Source: Clostridia bacterium (GTDB lineage: Bacteria; Bacillota; Clostridia; Oscillospirales; Acutalibacteraceae). From it: a DNA stretch of 64,000 bases. Position 1 is the first letter of the stretch, and each line of letters begins with the position of its first letter. Location of the stretch: NCBI GenBank assembly GCA_017537365.1, contig JAFYKZ010000022.1:1-64000 (forward strand), in the 5' to 3' direction. Below the pieces are notes generated by a model, which searched no databases, was not told the origin of the DNA, and saw only the letters and a list, made by a program, of their open reading frames with translations. The translations under genes were made by a program, and so were the position numbers. Below are positions 41,331 to 51,404 of the stretch, one piece after another.

Positions 41331-42029
41331 TTAATCTATAAACTCTGCACAGCAGCGCTCATAAGCTGCAACCGGGTCTTCTGCTGCGGTAATCGGTCTG
41401 CCTACAACGATATAATCACTTCCGATTTTCTTAGCCTGGGCAGGAGTCATAACTCGCTTTTGGTCGCCGATATCACCATCTGCAAAGCGAACACCAGGGG
41501 TAACTGTTAAGAAGCTCTTGCCACAGGTATCGTGCACCTTCTCTGCCTCTAACGGTGAGCAAACAACACCGTCAAGCCCTGCGATTTCGGCATTTTTTGC
41601 ATAATGCATAACAACCTTATCAATAGGCTCTTTAATAAGCAAATCATTTTCCATTCTTTCCTGGTCGGTAGAAGTTAACTGAGTAACCGCAATAAGTAAA
41701 GGTCTTGTTCCGTCTGGTCTGGTTAAACCCTCCAACGCGCCTTGCATCATAGAGATAGTTCCTGCCGCATGAAGATTGGTCATATCAACATCAAGGCGAG
41801 ACAAAACTGCCATTGATTTTTTAACTGTGTTCGGGATATCGTGAAGTTTAAGGTCTAAGAATATTTTATGGCCTCTTGCCTTAATATCTTTAACGATTTG
41901 GGGACCCTCAGCATAAAAAAGCTCCATACCGATTTTAACGAAAGGCTTTCTGCCTGTAAACTTATCTAAAAATTCAAGTGTTGCCTCGCGACTTGAAAAA
42001 TCACAAGCTATAATTACATCCTTACCCAT
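41331..42029 (-). CDS. pyrF: Orotidine 5'-phosphate decarboxylase
   Basis: A 232-residue OMP decarboxylase making UMP. The catalytic D-L-K-L-H-D-I-P motif is at about residues 59-66, and the phosphate site D-Y-I-V-V-G-R-P-I near 206. It overlaps pyrD by 8 bases, so translation is coupled. GGAGGCGC lies before the ATG. Confidence 0.97.
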   Translation of the reverse strand: MGKDVIIACDFSSREATLEFLDKFTGRKPFVKIGMELFYAEGPQIVKDIKARGHKIFLDLKLHDIPNTVKKSMAVLSRLDVDMTNLHAAGTISMMQGALEGLTRPDGTRPLLIAVTQLTSTDQERMENDLLIKEPIDKVVMHYAKNAEIAGLDGVVCSPLEAEKVHDTCGKSFLTVTPGVRFADGDIGDQKRVMTPAQAKKIGSDYIVVGRPITAAEDPVAAYERCCAEFID

Positions 42030-42939
42030 TATGAGCGCCTCCTATAATTTCTGTTAAACTGTTTATTTTATATTTTTCCATAACCCTCGGCAAATCCTCG
42101 ATTATGTTTTTGCAAGCATAAGGCTCAACCAAATTAGCCGCGCCAACCTGAACGGCGGTTGCGCCCGCAAGCATAAATTCGATAACATCCTCGGCAGTAG
42201 ACACACCGCCCATACCGATAATCGGAATTTTAACCGCATCATAAACCTGATAAACCTGCCTTAAAGCAACCGGTTTAATCGCAGGCCCTGAAAAACCTCC
42301 CATTTTGTTTGCCAAAATAGGTTTTTTAGTTTTTAAATCTATTCGCATACCAAGAAGTGTGTTTATAAGGCTCACACCGTCTGCCCCTGCCGCCTCGCAA
42401 GCCTTTGCGATTTCCACAATATCGGTAACATTAGGGGATAATTTTATAAAAACAGGTTTAGTTGTTACCTTTTTAACCGCTTTGGTTACAAGCTCGGCAT
42501 TTTTTGCACTTGTTCCGAAAGCAAGACCGCCACCGTGAACATTAGGGCAAGAAATATTAACCTCAAACCAACCGATTTGTTCCTCGTCGTCTAGCTTTTC
42601 GCAGGTATAAGCATAATCCTCAACCGAAAAACCGCTGACATTTGCCATAACCGGTTTCGAAAAGCATTTTTTAAGCTTTGGGAGCTCGATAGATTTAACC
42701 TTATCAACCCCTGGGTTTTGAAGACCAACCGAGTTAAGCATACCGTTTGGTGTTTCGGCAATTCTGGGGGTATCGTTTCCAAATCTCGCGTCCTTAGTTG
42801 TTCCCTTAAAAGAGAAGGTTCCGAGCATATTTATATCATAAAGCTCTGCAAACTCATAGCCGAAACCAAAGGTTCCGCTCGCGGGGATAACAGGATTAGA
42901 AAGCTCTATACCGCAAAGATTAACCTTTGTGTTTACCAT
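42022..42939 (-). CDS. pyrD: Dihydroorotate dehydrogenase B, catalytic subunit
   Basis: A 305-residue class 1B dehydrogenase using FMN, oxidising dihydroorotate to orotate and passing electrons to PyrK. Typical sites are [22 protein letters not shown] and the catalytic cysteine region N-I-S-C-P-N-V-H near residue 130. It overlaps pyrK by 7 bases; together they form the NAD-linked PyrDB-PyrK complex. Confidence 0.97.
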   Translation of the reverse strand: MVNTKVNLCGIELSNPVIPASGTFGFGYEFAELYDINMLGTFSFKGTTKDARFGNDTPRIAETPNGMLNSVGLQNPGVDKVKSIELPKLKKCFSKPVMANVSGFSVEDYAYTCEKLDDEEQIGWFEVNISCPNVHGGGLAFGTSAKNAELVTKAVKKVTTKPVFIKLSPNVTDIVEIAKACEAAGADGVSLINTLLGMRIDLKTKKPILANKMGGFSGPAIKPVALRQVYQVYDAVKIPIIGMGGVSTAEDVIEFMLAGATAVQVGAANLVEPYACKNIIEDLPRVMEKYKINSLTEIIGGAHNG

Positions 42940-43664
42940 ATTATCTCCTCTCTTTCTAAAACAGGACCGTCCTTACAAATTCGCTTGTTTCCGTACTTGG
43001 TTTTGCAGCTGCATCCCATACAAGCTCCAAAACCGCAGCCCATTCTCTCCTCAAAGCTATACTGACCGCTCGTTTTAGCGGTATTTTCTATCGCTTTGAA
43101 CATCGGCATAGGTCCGCAGGTATAGAAATAATCATAATCTATGTTTTCCATAGCATTTGTAACAAAGCCTTTTATACCGTAGCTTCCGTCAACCGTTGTT
43201 ACAAAAACTTTGGCTCCAAGCTTTTTAAAATCTTCTTCGCAAAAAATTTCAGTTTCAGTATTAAAACCTAATATAACCGAAACATCCTTGCCCTCGGCTA
43301 TTAATTTTTTGCAAAGGTTATATAGAGGCGGAATACCAACGCCACCGCCGATAAGTAAAGGTTTGTTTCCGCTTTTTACTATATCAAAGCCGTTGCCGAG
43401 ACCTACTAAAATATCGAAGCTATCGCCTGTTTGGGCTTTGCTCATAATTTCAGTTCCCTCTCCCACAACCTTATATATAACGGTTACGGTTTTATCGTTA
43501 TAATCATAAACCGAAATAGGTCTTCTTAGAAAAAGTCCGTCAATTTTAAAATTGATAAACTGACCCGAAGCGGTTAAAGCGGAAGTATCTCCCGAAAGCT
43601 CCATCTTAAAAACAGATGGAGCTATATTTATATTAGAAATAACTTTATAAATTCCCTGTGTCAT
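42933..43664 (-). CDS. pyrK: Dihydroorotate dehydrogenase electron transfer subunit
   Basis: About 243 residues with an FAD-binding barrel, NAD site and C-terminal 2Fe-2S cluster. Cluster ligands appear in [15 protein letters not shown] and C-K-D-G-P-V. Flavin motif F-L-R-R-P-I-S-V-Y is near residue 43. Start: ATG 43709 lies in carB; GAGGTAATT before ATG 43664 fits better (M-T-Q-G-I-Y). Partner of pyrD. Confidence 0.95.
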   Translation of the reverse strand: MTQGIYKVISNINIAPSVFKMELSGDTSALTASGQFINFKIDGLFLRRPISVYDYNDKTVTVIYKVVGEGTEIMSKAQTGDSFDILVGLGNGFDIVKSGNKPLLIGGGVGIPPLYNLCKKLIAEGKDVSVILGFNTETEIFCEEDFKKLGAKVFVTTVDGSYGIKGFVTNAMENIDYDYFYTCGPMPMFKAIENTAKTSGQYSFEERMGCGFGACMGCSCKTKYGNKRICKDGPVLEREEIIW

Positions 43665-43671
43665 AATTACC

Positions 43672-46600
43672 TCACGAATCAATGGTAGAAATTGTGATAG
43701 TGGTTTCATCTAAAACATCGAGTAAAACCTTAACAGTATCAAGCGCGGTAAATAAGGTTACATTGTTTTCGGTTGCCGCGCGGCGAATTTCAAAACCATC
43801 GGTTACAGGACCTGAGGAATTGATATCTCTTGTATTAATGATATAAGCGATATGACCTTGACGGATAGCCTCAGGAATTTCTTCGCTTCCCTCGCCAATC
43901 TTTTTAAGCACATGGGTTCTGATTCCGTTTTCAATTAAGAATTCGGCAGTTCCCTTTGTTGCCTCGATATTAAAGCCTAAATTATAGAATCGGCGGATTA
44001 GAGGTAACGCTTCTTCCTTATCGCAATCTGCAATAGTTGCTAAGATTGTTCCGTAATTTTGAAGCTTCATACCGCTAGCCTGCAAAGCCTTATAAAGAGC
44101 GCGGTTTAGCTTATCGTCATAACCGATAGCTTCACCTGTTGACTTCATTTCGGGTGAGAGATATGCATCAAGTCCGCGGATTTTATTAAATGAGAATACC
44201 GGCACCTTAACATAATAGCGCTTTTTCTCCTCGGGATATACATCAAAAATACCCTGCTCTTTTAGGGATTTACCCAAGATAACCTCGGTTGCAATATCCG
44301 CCAGGCTATAACCTGTTGCCTTTGATAAGAAAGGAACGGTTCTTGAAGAACGGGGGTTAACCTCGATTATATAAACATCGTCGTTCTCGTCTACAATAAA
44401 CTGAATGTTATAAAGACCAACTATTCCGATACCAAGTCCCAACTGCTTAGCATATTGAAGGATTATACCCTTAACCTTATTTGAAATGCTGAATGTCGGG
44501 TAAACGCTTATCGAGTCTCCCGAGTGGATACCTGTACGCTCTACAAGTTCCATAATACCCGGAACAAATACATCTCTGCCATCGCAGATAGCGTCAATCT
44601 CAACCTCTTTACCTGAGATATATTTATCTACGAGAACAGGCTTATCCTCATCAATTTCAACGGCGGTTTTTAGATAATGGCGAAGCTGATTTTCATCTGC
44701 AACTATCTGCATAGCGCGTCCACCCAAAACGAAGGAAGGACGAACTAAAACAGGGTAGCCGATTTCGGCAGCAGCCGCAACACCTGCTTCAATATTAGTA
44801 ACCGCTTTGCCCTTAGGCTGAGGAATATTGAGACTCTTTAATACCTTTTCGAAGCTATCGCGGTTTTCAGCCTTTTCGATAGCGGCGCAATCGGTGCCGA
44901 TAATTTTTATACCGTGTTTCATAAGAGGCTCTGCAAGGTTAATCGCAGTTTGACCGCCCAATGACGCAATAACACCCTCAGGTTTTTCAAACTCGATAAT
45001 GTTCATAACATCCTCGGTGGTTAATGGCTCGAAATAGAGCTTGTCCGAACAGGTATAGTCGGTTGAAACGGTTTCGGGGTTGTTATTTATAATAATAGCC
45101 TCATAGCCTGAGTTTTTAATAGTTGTTACAGCGTGAACGGTTGAATAGTCAAACTCAACACCCTGACCGATACGGATAGGACCTGCGCCCAAAACGATAA
45201 TCTTCTTTTTATCGGTTAAAACAGATGCATTTTCACCCTGATATGAAGAATAGAAATAAGGGATATAAGCATTTGTATGGCAGGTATCAACCATTTTATA
45301 AATCGGGAAGATGTTATTTGCTTTTCTAAGGTCAAACACCTCGCGCTCAGAAACTGACCAAAGCTTTGCAATAAACTTATCGCCAAAGCCCATAACCTTT
45401 GCTTCTTTAAGGGTTTCGATATCACCCTTATTTTCAGCAATTTTCTTTTCGAGCTTAATCATTTTCTCGATAGACTCTAAGAAATAAGCGGTGATTTTGG
45501 TTGCCTCGTGAAGCTCGGCTACCGAAACTCCCAAACGCATTAATTCTGCAACCGCAAAAATGTTATCATCCTTAAACTCTTTGATATAATCGAAAAGTTC
45601 TTCTTTTGTTTTACCGTCAAACTTAGGCAAATGGAAGTGATATGCGCCTGTTTCCAAGGAACGAACCGATTTAAGCAAGCATTCCTCTAAGGTTGAGCCA
45701 ATACCCATAACCTCGCCTGTTGCCTTCATCTGAGTTCCTAAGGTGTTCGGTGCGTTTGCAAATTTATCAAAGGGAAATCGCGGCATTTTTGCAACGATAT
45801 AATCAAGTCTTGGTTCAAATGCCGCAGTTGTGTTAGCAATTTCTATATCTTCAAGCGCCATACCAACCGCAATTTTAGCGGTAACACGCGCAATCGGGTA
45901 TCCGCTCGCCTTTGAAGCCAAAGCAGAAGAACGCGAAACGCGAGGGTTAACCTCAATCAGATAATATTCAGAGCTTTCGGGGTTTAGCGCAAACTGAACA
46001 TTACAGCCACCCTCAATTTTAAGCTCTTTAATGATTTTAATTGCGCTATCGTTCAGCATTTTAAGGTCATGGTCGTTAAGAGTTAAAATCGGCGCAACAA
46101 CCAAAGAGTCGCCTGTATGAACACCAACAGGGTCGATATTTTCCATACCGCAGATGGTTATAGCGTGGTCGTTAGAATCGCGCATAACCTCAAACTCGAT
46201 TTCCTTATATCCCTTAACACTCTTTTCAATAAGCACCTGAGAAACAGGGGAGAGCTTAAACGCATTAAGACCTATTTCAACCAATTCTTCCTCGTTATAA
46301 GCAAAGCCGCCGCCTGTTCCGCCCAAGGTAAATGCAGGACGAAGAACAACAGGATAACCTATTCTGCTTGCCGCTTCCTTTGCTTCCTCAATGTTATAAG
46401 TTATTTCAGAAGGAATGGTTGGCTCGCCGATAGACTGGCAAAGCTCTTTAAACAGCTCGCGGTCCTCAGCGCGCTCAATACTTTCGCTGCTAGTACCCAA
46501 AAGCTCAACACCGCATTCCTTTAAAATGCCCTTCTTTTCAAGCTGCATAGCAAGGTTTAAGCCGGTTTGACCGCCGATTCCCGGAACAATCGCATCAGGG

Positions 46601-46845
46601 CGCTCAAATCTTAAAATCTTTGCAATATATTCAAGGGTTAAAGGCTCCATATAAACCTTATCTGCAATGGTGGTATCGGTCATAATAGTAGCAGGGTTTG
46701 AGTTGCAGAGAACAACCTCATAGCCCTCTTCCTTTAATGCCAGGCAAGCCTGAGTTCCCGCATAATCAAACTCAGCAGCCTGACCTATAATAATAGGTCC
46801 TGAACCTATAATTAAAATCTTTTTAATATCTTTTCTTTTTGCCAT
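43672..46845 (-). CDS. carB: Carbamoyl-phosphate synthase large subunit
   Basis: A 1057-residue synthase with two homologous ATP-grasp halves, an oligomerisation region and a C-terminal MGS-like allosteric domain. I-I-G-S-G-P-I-I-I-G-Q-A-A-E-F-D-Y-A-G begins the first half and V-L-G-A-G-P-I-R-I-G-Q-G-V-E-F-D-Y-S the second. It makes carbamoyl phosphate for pyrimidines and arginine using ammonia delivered by CarA. No carA is adjacent, so the small subunit must be encoded elsewhere. A 21-base gap follows pyrC, and AGGAGG precedes the ATG. Confidence 0.98.
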   Translation of the reverse strand: MAKRKDIKKILIIGSGPIIIGQAAEFDYAGTQACLALKEEGYEVVLCNSNPATIMTDTTIADKVYMEPLTLEYIAKILRFERPDAIVPGIGGQTGLNLAMQLEKKGILKECGVELLGTSSESIERAEDRELFKELCQSIGEPTIPSEITYNIEEAKEAASRIGYPVVLRPAFTLGGTGGGFAYNEEELVEIGLNAFKLSPVSQVLIEKSVKGYKEIEFEVMRDSNDHAITICGMENIDPVGVHTGDSLVVAPILTLNDHDLKMLNDSAIKIIKELKIEGGCNVQFALNPESSEYYLIEVNPRVSRSSALASKASGYPIARVTAKIAVGMALEDIEIANTTAAFEPRLDYIVAKMPRFPFDKFANAPNTLGTQMKATGEVMGIGSTLEECLLKSVRSLETGAYHFHLPKFDGKTKEELFDYIKEFKDDNIFAVAELMRLGVSVAELHEATKITAYFLESIEKMIKLEKKIAENKGDIETLKEAKVMGFGDKFIAKLWSVSEREVFDLRKANNIFPIYKMVDTCHTNAYIPYFYSSYQGENASVLTDKKKIIVLGAGPIRIGQGVEFDYSTVHAVTTIKNSGYEAIIINNNPETVSTDYTCSDKLYFEPLTTEDVMNIIEFEKPEGVIASLGGQTAINLAEPLMKHGIKIIGTDCAAIEKAENRDSFEKVLKSLNIPQPKGKAVTNIEAGVAAAAEIGYPVLVRPSFVLGGRAMQIVADENQLRHYLKTAVEIDEDKPVLVDKYISGKEVEIDAICDGRDVFVPGIMELVERTGIHSGDSISVYPTFSISNKVKGIILQYAKQLGLGIGIVGLYNIQFIVDENDDVYIIEVNPRSSRTVPFLSKATGYSLADIATEVILGKSLKEQGIFDVYPEEKKRYYVKVPVFSFNKIRGLDAYLSPEMKSTGEAIGYDDKLNRALYKALQASGMKLQNYGTILATIADCDKEEALPLIRRFYNLGFNIEATKGTAEFLIENGIRTHVLKKIGEGSEEIPEAIRQGHIAYIINTRDINSSGPVTDGFEIRRAATENNVTLFTALDTVKVLLDVLDETTITISTIDS

Positions 46846-46866
46846 TTTAGTTTCCTCCTGAATATA

Positions 46867-48102
46867 TTAAATGTTTTGATATACTGTTTTTTCGCCGCAA
46901 ACGGTAAGCTTGCATTTGCCCGAAAGCTTTTCGTTTTCAAACGGGGTTGCTCTGCCTCTTGACTTAAATTCCTCGGGGTTTACTATAAACTCCTCATTCA
47001 AATCGAAAACGCAGAAATCGTTTGTTTCTGAAAGCCCGAATCTTTTTCGCGGATTTATAGACATAACTTCAATTAGCTTTTCCAGAGTTATTTCACCTGT
47101 TTTAACTAATTTTGTATACAAAACTGCAAACGCAGTTTCTAATCCTACTACTCCCATAAGACTTTTTTCTAGTCCCTTAGATTTTTCCTCTGAGGTATGA
47201 GGCGCATGGTCGGTTGCTATCATATCAATCGTTCCGTCTTTAAGTCCCTCTAACAATGCAAGACGGTCCTCTTCGCTTCTGATTGGCGGATTCATTTTAA
47301 ACCTACCGTGTTCTTTAAGGTCCATATCATTCATAACCAAGTAATGCGGCGCGGTTTCACAGGTTACATCAACGCCCTCGGCTTTGGCTTTTCTTATAAG
47401 TTCAACCGTTTCCTTGCAGGATATATGGCATACATGGTATTTAGCTCCCGTTTCTTTTGCCAGTTTCAAATCCCTCTGGACAGGTTTCCATTCACTTTCA
47501 CTGCATATTCCTCTATGCCCGTGAAGCTTTGCATACTCGCCATCGTGAATATAACCGCCGTTTAAAAGACTGTTATCCTCACAATGAGCTACTATTATTT
47601 TATCAAGCTCTTTGGCTTTTATCATAGCTTCTCGCATTAATTCTTCGGATTGAACTCCGCGCCCATCGTCCGAAAAGCCTGCGCATAAATCTTTTAAGCT
47701 GTAAAAATCGGAAAGCTCTTCGCCTTTTTGAGCTATTGTTATTGAGGCATAAGGGTGAACATTTATAACCGCTTTTTCTTTAATAGCCGATATCTGCTCG
47801 TTTATATGCTCTTCGCTATCAGGAACAGGATTTAAGTTTGGCATTGAGAAAACATCGCTATATCCTCCTGCCGCTGCTGACATAGTTCCCGATAAAACAT
47901 CCTCTTTATATGAAAAACCCGGCTCTCTCAGATGAACATGAACATCACAAAAAGCCGGAAAAACAAAACAATTATTTAATTTAGAAACAATAATACCTTG
48001 AGGCGCTGAGGGAATAGAAAGACTATCGGTTTCAAAAGAAAAATCACCCGATTTGAATATTCCTTTTTGATATATTTTAACATCTTTAAGGGTAACCTTC
48101 AT
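46867..48102 (-). CDS. pyrC: Dihydroorotase
   Basis: A 411-residue amidohydrolase closing carbamoyl aspartate to dihydroorotate. The zinc motif F-C-D-V-H-V-H-L-R-E-P-G is at about residues 51-62. Other markers are S-M-P-N-L-N-P-V-P-D, a metal histidine in A-H-C-E-D and the final A-T-D-H-A-P-H. First gene of the operon pyrC-carB-pyrK-pyrD-pyrF-pyrE-pyrB-pyrI, from the promoter at 48146-48174. There is a 45-base leader with no room for a PyrR attenuator. Confidence 0.96.
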   Translation of the reverse strand: MKVTLKDVKIYQKGIFKSGDFSFETDSLSIPSAPQGIIVSKLNNCFVFPAFCDVHVHLREPGFSYKEDVLSGTMSAAAGGYSDVFSMPNLNPVPDSEEHINEQISAIKEKAVINVHPYASITIAQKGEELSDFYSLKDLCAGFSDDGRGVQSEELMREAMIKAKELDKIIVAHCEDNSLLNGGYIHDGEYAKLHGHRGICSESEWKPVQRDLKLAKETGAKYHVCHISCKETVELIRKAKAEGVDVTCETAPHYLVMNDMDLKEHGRFKMNPPIRSEEDRLALLEGLKDGTIDMIATDHAPHTSEEKSKGLEKSLMGVVGLETAFAVLYTKLVKTGEITLEKLIEVMSINPRKRFGLSETNDFCVFDLNEEFIVNPEEFKSRGRATPFENEKLSGKCKLTVCGEKTVYQNI

Positions 48103-48145
48103 TTAAAAAACTGCCTTTCTTCTAGTATTATTTACAATTCAATAT

Positions 48146-48174
48146 ATTTTATCATAATAAGCCTTTAAAGTCAA
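48146..48174 (-). promoter_or_regulatory. Sigma-A promoter for the pyr operon
   Basis: Minus strand TTGACT (48174-48169), 17 bases, TAAAAT (48151-48146). Transcription should start near 48139, about 37 bases before the pyrC ATG. Confidence 0.65.
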
Positions 48175-48183
48175 GCAAAAAGA

Positions 48184-48221
48184 AAGCACAAATCTCTCTT
48201 TTTTAAGAAAAATTTGTGCTT
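48184..48221 (-). terminator. Terminator after the ACT-domain gene
   Basis: AAGCACAAAT/ATTTGTGCTT arms (48184-48193, 48212-48221) with an 18-base loop; minus-strand transcripts then meet TTCTTTTTGC. It isolates the pyr promoter from the ACT/PaaK pair. Confidence 0.7.
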
Positions 48222-48230
48222 AAAATTTGA

Positions 48231-48659
48231 TTATAATTTATCAATATCCTCATCGGTTATAAGATGGAAGCCCGCCTTTTCAAGCACAGCTTCTGCCGCT
48301 TTATTATCAGCAACTCTAAGCACAACATAAGCGTGCTTTTCAGTTCTGGTCATAAATGCATATAAATACTCAATATTTATATCTGCATTATCTAATACCT
48401 TTAAAGCGGTTGAAAGCTTACCGGGGGCATCACCTATTTTAACACCAACAACCTCGGTGGTTTTAATAAGAAAATTATCCTTTAAAGTATTTATAGCAGC
48501 ATCGTTATCATTAACGATTAAACGCAAAATACCAAATTCCTCGCTTTCCGCGATTGAAAGAGCGCGGATATTAACATTATTTAAAGCTAAGGTATCGGTT
48601 ATCTCAACCAAAGCACCTTTTTTATTTTCAACAAAGATAGTAAGCTGTTTTAATGACAT
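48231..48659 (-). CDS. Tandem ACT-domain protein
   Basis: A 142-residue protein with two ACT domains: residues about 4-65 (L-T-I-F-V-E-N-K-K-G-A-L-V-E-I) and about 70-140 (V-V-G-V-K-I-G-D-A-P-G-K-L). ACT pairs bind amino acids and regulate enzymes. The gene follows a PaaK-type ligase by 11 bases, a frequent pairing in anaerobes that links it to aromatic amino acid or aryl-acid metabolism. Ligand unknown. Confidence 0.88.
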   Translation of the reverse strand: MSLKQLTIFVENKKGALVEITDTLALNNVNIRALSIAESEEFGILRLIVNDNDAAINTLKDNFLIKTTEVVGVKIGDAPGKLSTALKVLDNADINIEYLYAFMTRTEKHAYVVLRVADNKAAEAVLEKAGFHLITDEDIDKL

Positions 48660-48670
48660 AATTTCATCTC

Positions 48671-49984
48671 CTAATCATGCAATTTGCGCTTATCTATAAC
48701 GCGGACTGCCTTGCCTTCGCTTCGAACAATACTCTTTGGAGCAACCAGATTAACCTTAGGATTAATACCAAGCACCTTTTTCATAGCCTCTGCCAAAGCC
48801 TTTTCCATAGCAGTAACACCGCTTACAATATCAGTGAACTGTTCTGCGTTCATTTCAACATTAACCTCAAATGTATCAACATTATTAACTCTGTCAACAA
48901 CAATCTGATAGTTAGGTTGATAACCCTCGCTTAGCAATACCGATTCAATCTGACTCGGGAAAACATTAACACCGCGGATAATAAGCATATCATCGCTTCT
49001 GCCCATCGGCTTGGTCATTTTAATATGGGTTCTTCCGCAAGAGCAGGGCTTTCTGGATAAAATACAAATATCACGGGTTCTGTAACGAAGAAGAGGGAAG
49101 GCCTCTTTATCAAGAGCGGTGAAAACCAACTCGCCCTTACTGCCCTCAGGCAAAACCTCACCTGTTTCAGGGTCAATAATCTCGGCTAAGAAATGGTCCT
49201 CATTAATATGCATACCGCTTTGCTCTTCACATTCAAAAGAAACACCCGGACCTGAGGTCTCGGTTAAACCGTAAATATCATAAGCTTTAATTCCCAAAGA
49301 CTTTTCAATTTCTCTGCGCATTTCCTCGGTCCAGGGCTCTGCACCGAAAATACCCGCTTTTAAAGAAAGCTCGTCAGGCGAGATACCCATTTCCTTTAAG
49401 GTTTCTCCGATATATGCCGCATAGGACGGAGTGCAGCAAAGAATGGTTGAACCTAAATCCTGCATAAACTGAATTTGCCTCTCGGTAAAGCCTGAGGACA
49501 TAGGAAGAGTTAAACAACCAACCTTATGAGAGCCACCATGAAGTCCCGAGCCGCCGGTAAACAAACCATAACCGTAAGCCACATGGCAAACATCTTCCTT
49601 TGTTCCGCCCGCCGCAACTATTGCTCTGGCGCAACAATCTTCCCACAAATCAACATCATTTTGGGTATAGAAAGCAACAACACGTTTTCCGGTTGTTCCC
49701 GAAGTTGAATGAATTCTGACACACTCTTCGAGCGGTTTTGCTAAAAGACCGTAAGGATATGCTTCTCTTAAATCTGCTTTGGTTAAAAAGGGAAGCTTAT
49801 GCAAATCTTCAATACCATTTATATCATCAGGGGTAACCCCTTTTTTATCCATTAAATCGCGATAATAAGGCACATTTTCATAAACATGCTTAACCTGTTT
49901 TACAAGCTTTTCCGACTGGAGTTTTTTAAGCTCTTCAACCGGCATAGTTTCTATTTCTTTTTGGTAGTATCGTTTTTCCACCAA
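48671..49984 (-). CDS. Phenylacetate-CoA ligase family protein
   Basis: A 437-residue adenylate-forming enzyme of the PaaK family. The AMP motif I-H-S-T-S-G-T-T-G-K is near residue 91, and Y-G-L-T-E-T-S-G-P-G near 240. A late R-T-R-D-I segment leads to the C-terminal lid domain starting at R-S-D-D-M-L-I-I-R-G-V-N. It activates aryl acids such as phenylacetate with ATP and CoA. In fermenting Clostridia such ligases sit with indolepyruvate oxidoreductase genes; none is adjacent here. Forms a pair with the ACT gene. Confidence 0.9.
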   Translation of the reverse strand: MVEKRYYQKEIETMPVEELKKLQSEKLVKQVKHVYENVPYYRDLMDKKGVTPDDINGIEDLHKLPFLTKADLREAYPYGLLAKPLEECVRIHSTSGTTGKRVVAFYTQNDVDLWEDCCARAIVAAGGTKEDVCHVAYGYGLFTGGSGLHGGSHKVGCLTLPMSSGFTERQIQFMQDLGSTILCCTPSYAAYIGETLKEMGISPDELSLKAGIFGAEPWTEEMRREIEKSLGIKAYDIYGLTETSGPGVSFECEEQSGMHINEDHFLAEIIDPETGEVLPEGSKGELVFTALDKEAFPLLRYRTRDICILSRKPCSCGRTHIKMTKPMGRSDDMLIIRGVNVFPSQIESVLLSEGYQPNYQIVVDRVNNVDTFEVNVEMNAEQFTDIVSGVTAMEKALAEAMKKVLGINPKVNLVAPKSIVRSEGKAVRVIDKRKLHD

Positions 49985-50084
49985 AATCGCCGTCCTTTAT
50001 AATAAAATGCTTATTTTTAAATATATCATTTTGAAAAGATATTGTCAATATAATAGGAAAATTTTTCGATTAAAAAAGAAAAGC

Positions 50085-50111
50085 GGAGACAGTCTTAAAA
50101 CTATCTCCACC
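50085..50111 (-). terminator. Terminator after the zinc-ribbon membrane gene
   Basis: GGAGACAG and CTATCTCC arms pair with one wobble around a short loop; on the minus strand CTTTTCTTTTTTAAT follows. It ends 15 bases before the stop of the gene at 50126-51322. Confidence 0.7.
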
Positions 50112-50125
50112 TAATTTAAAAATTA

Positions 50126-51322
50126 TTAATTCTTTGGTTTTTTATAGAAAACATAGTTATAATACTGCGCATAGAAACCGCTTTGGCTTCCGAAGTGTTG
50201 GATACGACCGCTCCTATTTGAAACAACCATAGCTTCAGGATTATTTTTCTTCCATTCTGCCAAATGCTTTTCGCCGCTATAACCGATAGGTCCGAACAAA
50301 CGGAACTTATAAAGGAAAGCAAAACCGTACTGATTTTTACTTGGAGTATTCGAAACATCAAACTCAATAGAAGCTTTTTTAACAAAGAATTTGTATTTAA
50401 CAAATGGCAAGAATAAAGACTGATGTGTATCAACATTTAATTTCACATTACAAGCATAGGGGTTTTCAGCAAGCCATTCATTTATGTATTTCTCAAAGTT
50501 TTGGGCTGTCATTCGCTTATTAATCGGAACAACATAAACATTTTTTGTCTTTTTGGAAATTCCACAGGTTGCACAGAATTCGCCCTCACCAAACGGAGTC
50601 TGGCACTTAGGGCAAACAGTTTTATCAGGCATACCCTGTCTAACCGTTCTTTCGGTTTCCTTTATTTCAGGTAACACCCTCGCACCCATACTCTTTTTGC
50701 TAAGGCTAACTATTGTTACAATTTGATATAAAAGAATACCTATTGCCAAAAGCCAAATAAGAGCAAAAAAGCCTGCGCCGATAATTGCTGCGCCCATACT
50801 TGCTATTGCAGTAACAGCAGCTGCGCCTAATCCGGCTATCATTCCAAAAATGCTTTTATTTTTTATAATTTCGCTTTCAATTTCATCTTCGGTTTCAGGC
50901 AAAATTTCTTCCAAAAGGGTATCAGAATCGTCATCATCGGAATCGGGGACAGGCAGTAAACCGCCTATAACTGAGCCTTCTTCTTTTGCTTCAACCACGG
51001 TATACTCTATGATCTGATACATACCGGTTGTGCCTTGATTCATAAGATAAGCCGTTCCCACACCAACCGCTTCAACCGAACCATCGCTCAATGCTCTGAT
51101 AACATTATCATTGCTCGAATATGATTCTCCGCCGTTTTGAACCCAAATAGCCGAGCCGTGCATATGAGTTTCGCCAACCTCTAACTCAACACTGGTATGG
51201 ATACCTTTTTCCTCAATATACGGACTCAAATCATAGCTCACCGCAAATACCGAAAGGCTAAGTGAAGATACTATCGCAACCGCCATAAAAAGAACCGCTA
51301 AAATTTTTGCCACTTTTTTCAT
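50126..51322 (-). CDS. Membrane protein with secreted domain and zinc ribbon
   Basis: A 398-residue protein I cannot assign to a family. The N-terminus is a signal-type helix (K-I-L-A-V-L-F-M-A-V-A-I-V-S-S). Residues 30-130 would be extracellular and contain a Y-S-S-N-D-N-V-I-R-A-L-S-D-G-S segment like bacterial Ig-like (BIG2) repeats. An acidic linker follows, then a hydrophobic region near 160-215. The cytoplasmic tail has a zinc ribbon, C-P-K-C near residue 238 and C-A-T-C near 252, and a C-terminal domain with many aromatic residues. It has AGGAG upstream and its own terminator. Role unknown, perhaps sensing or cell-surface function. Confidence 0.7.
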   Translation of the reverse strand: MKKVAKILAVLFMAVAIVSSLSLSVFAVSYDLSPYIEEKGIHTSVELEVGETHMHGSAIWVQNGGESYSSNDNVIRALSDGSVEAVGVGTAYLMNQGTTGMYQIIEYTVVEAKEEGSVIGGLLPVPDSDDDDSDTLLEEILPETEDEIESEIIKNKSIFGMIAGLGAAAVTAIASMGAAIIGAGFFALIWLLAIGILLYQIVTIVSLSKKSMGARVLPEIKETERTVRQGMPDKTVCPKCQTPFGEGEFCATCGISKKTKNVYVVPINKRMTAQNFEKYINEWLAENPYACNVKLNVDTHQSLFLPFVKYKFFVKKASIEFDVSNTPSKNQYGFAFLYKFRLFGPIGYSGEKHLAEWKKNNPEAMVVSNRSGRIQHFGSQSGFYAQYYNYVFYKKPKN

Positions 51323-51404
51323 GATTTTTTCTCCTTAAACTTCTTAAATTTTTCGAAATCTTATTTCTTACATCTATAAAGGGGAATGAAAAACTAAAAA
51401 GGTT

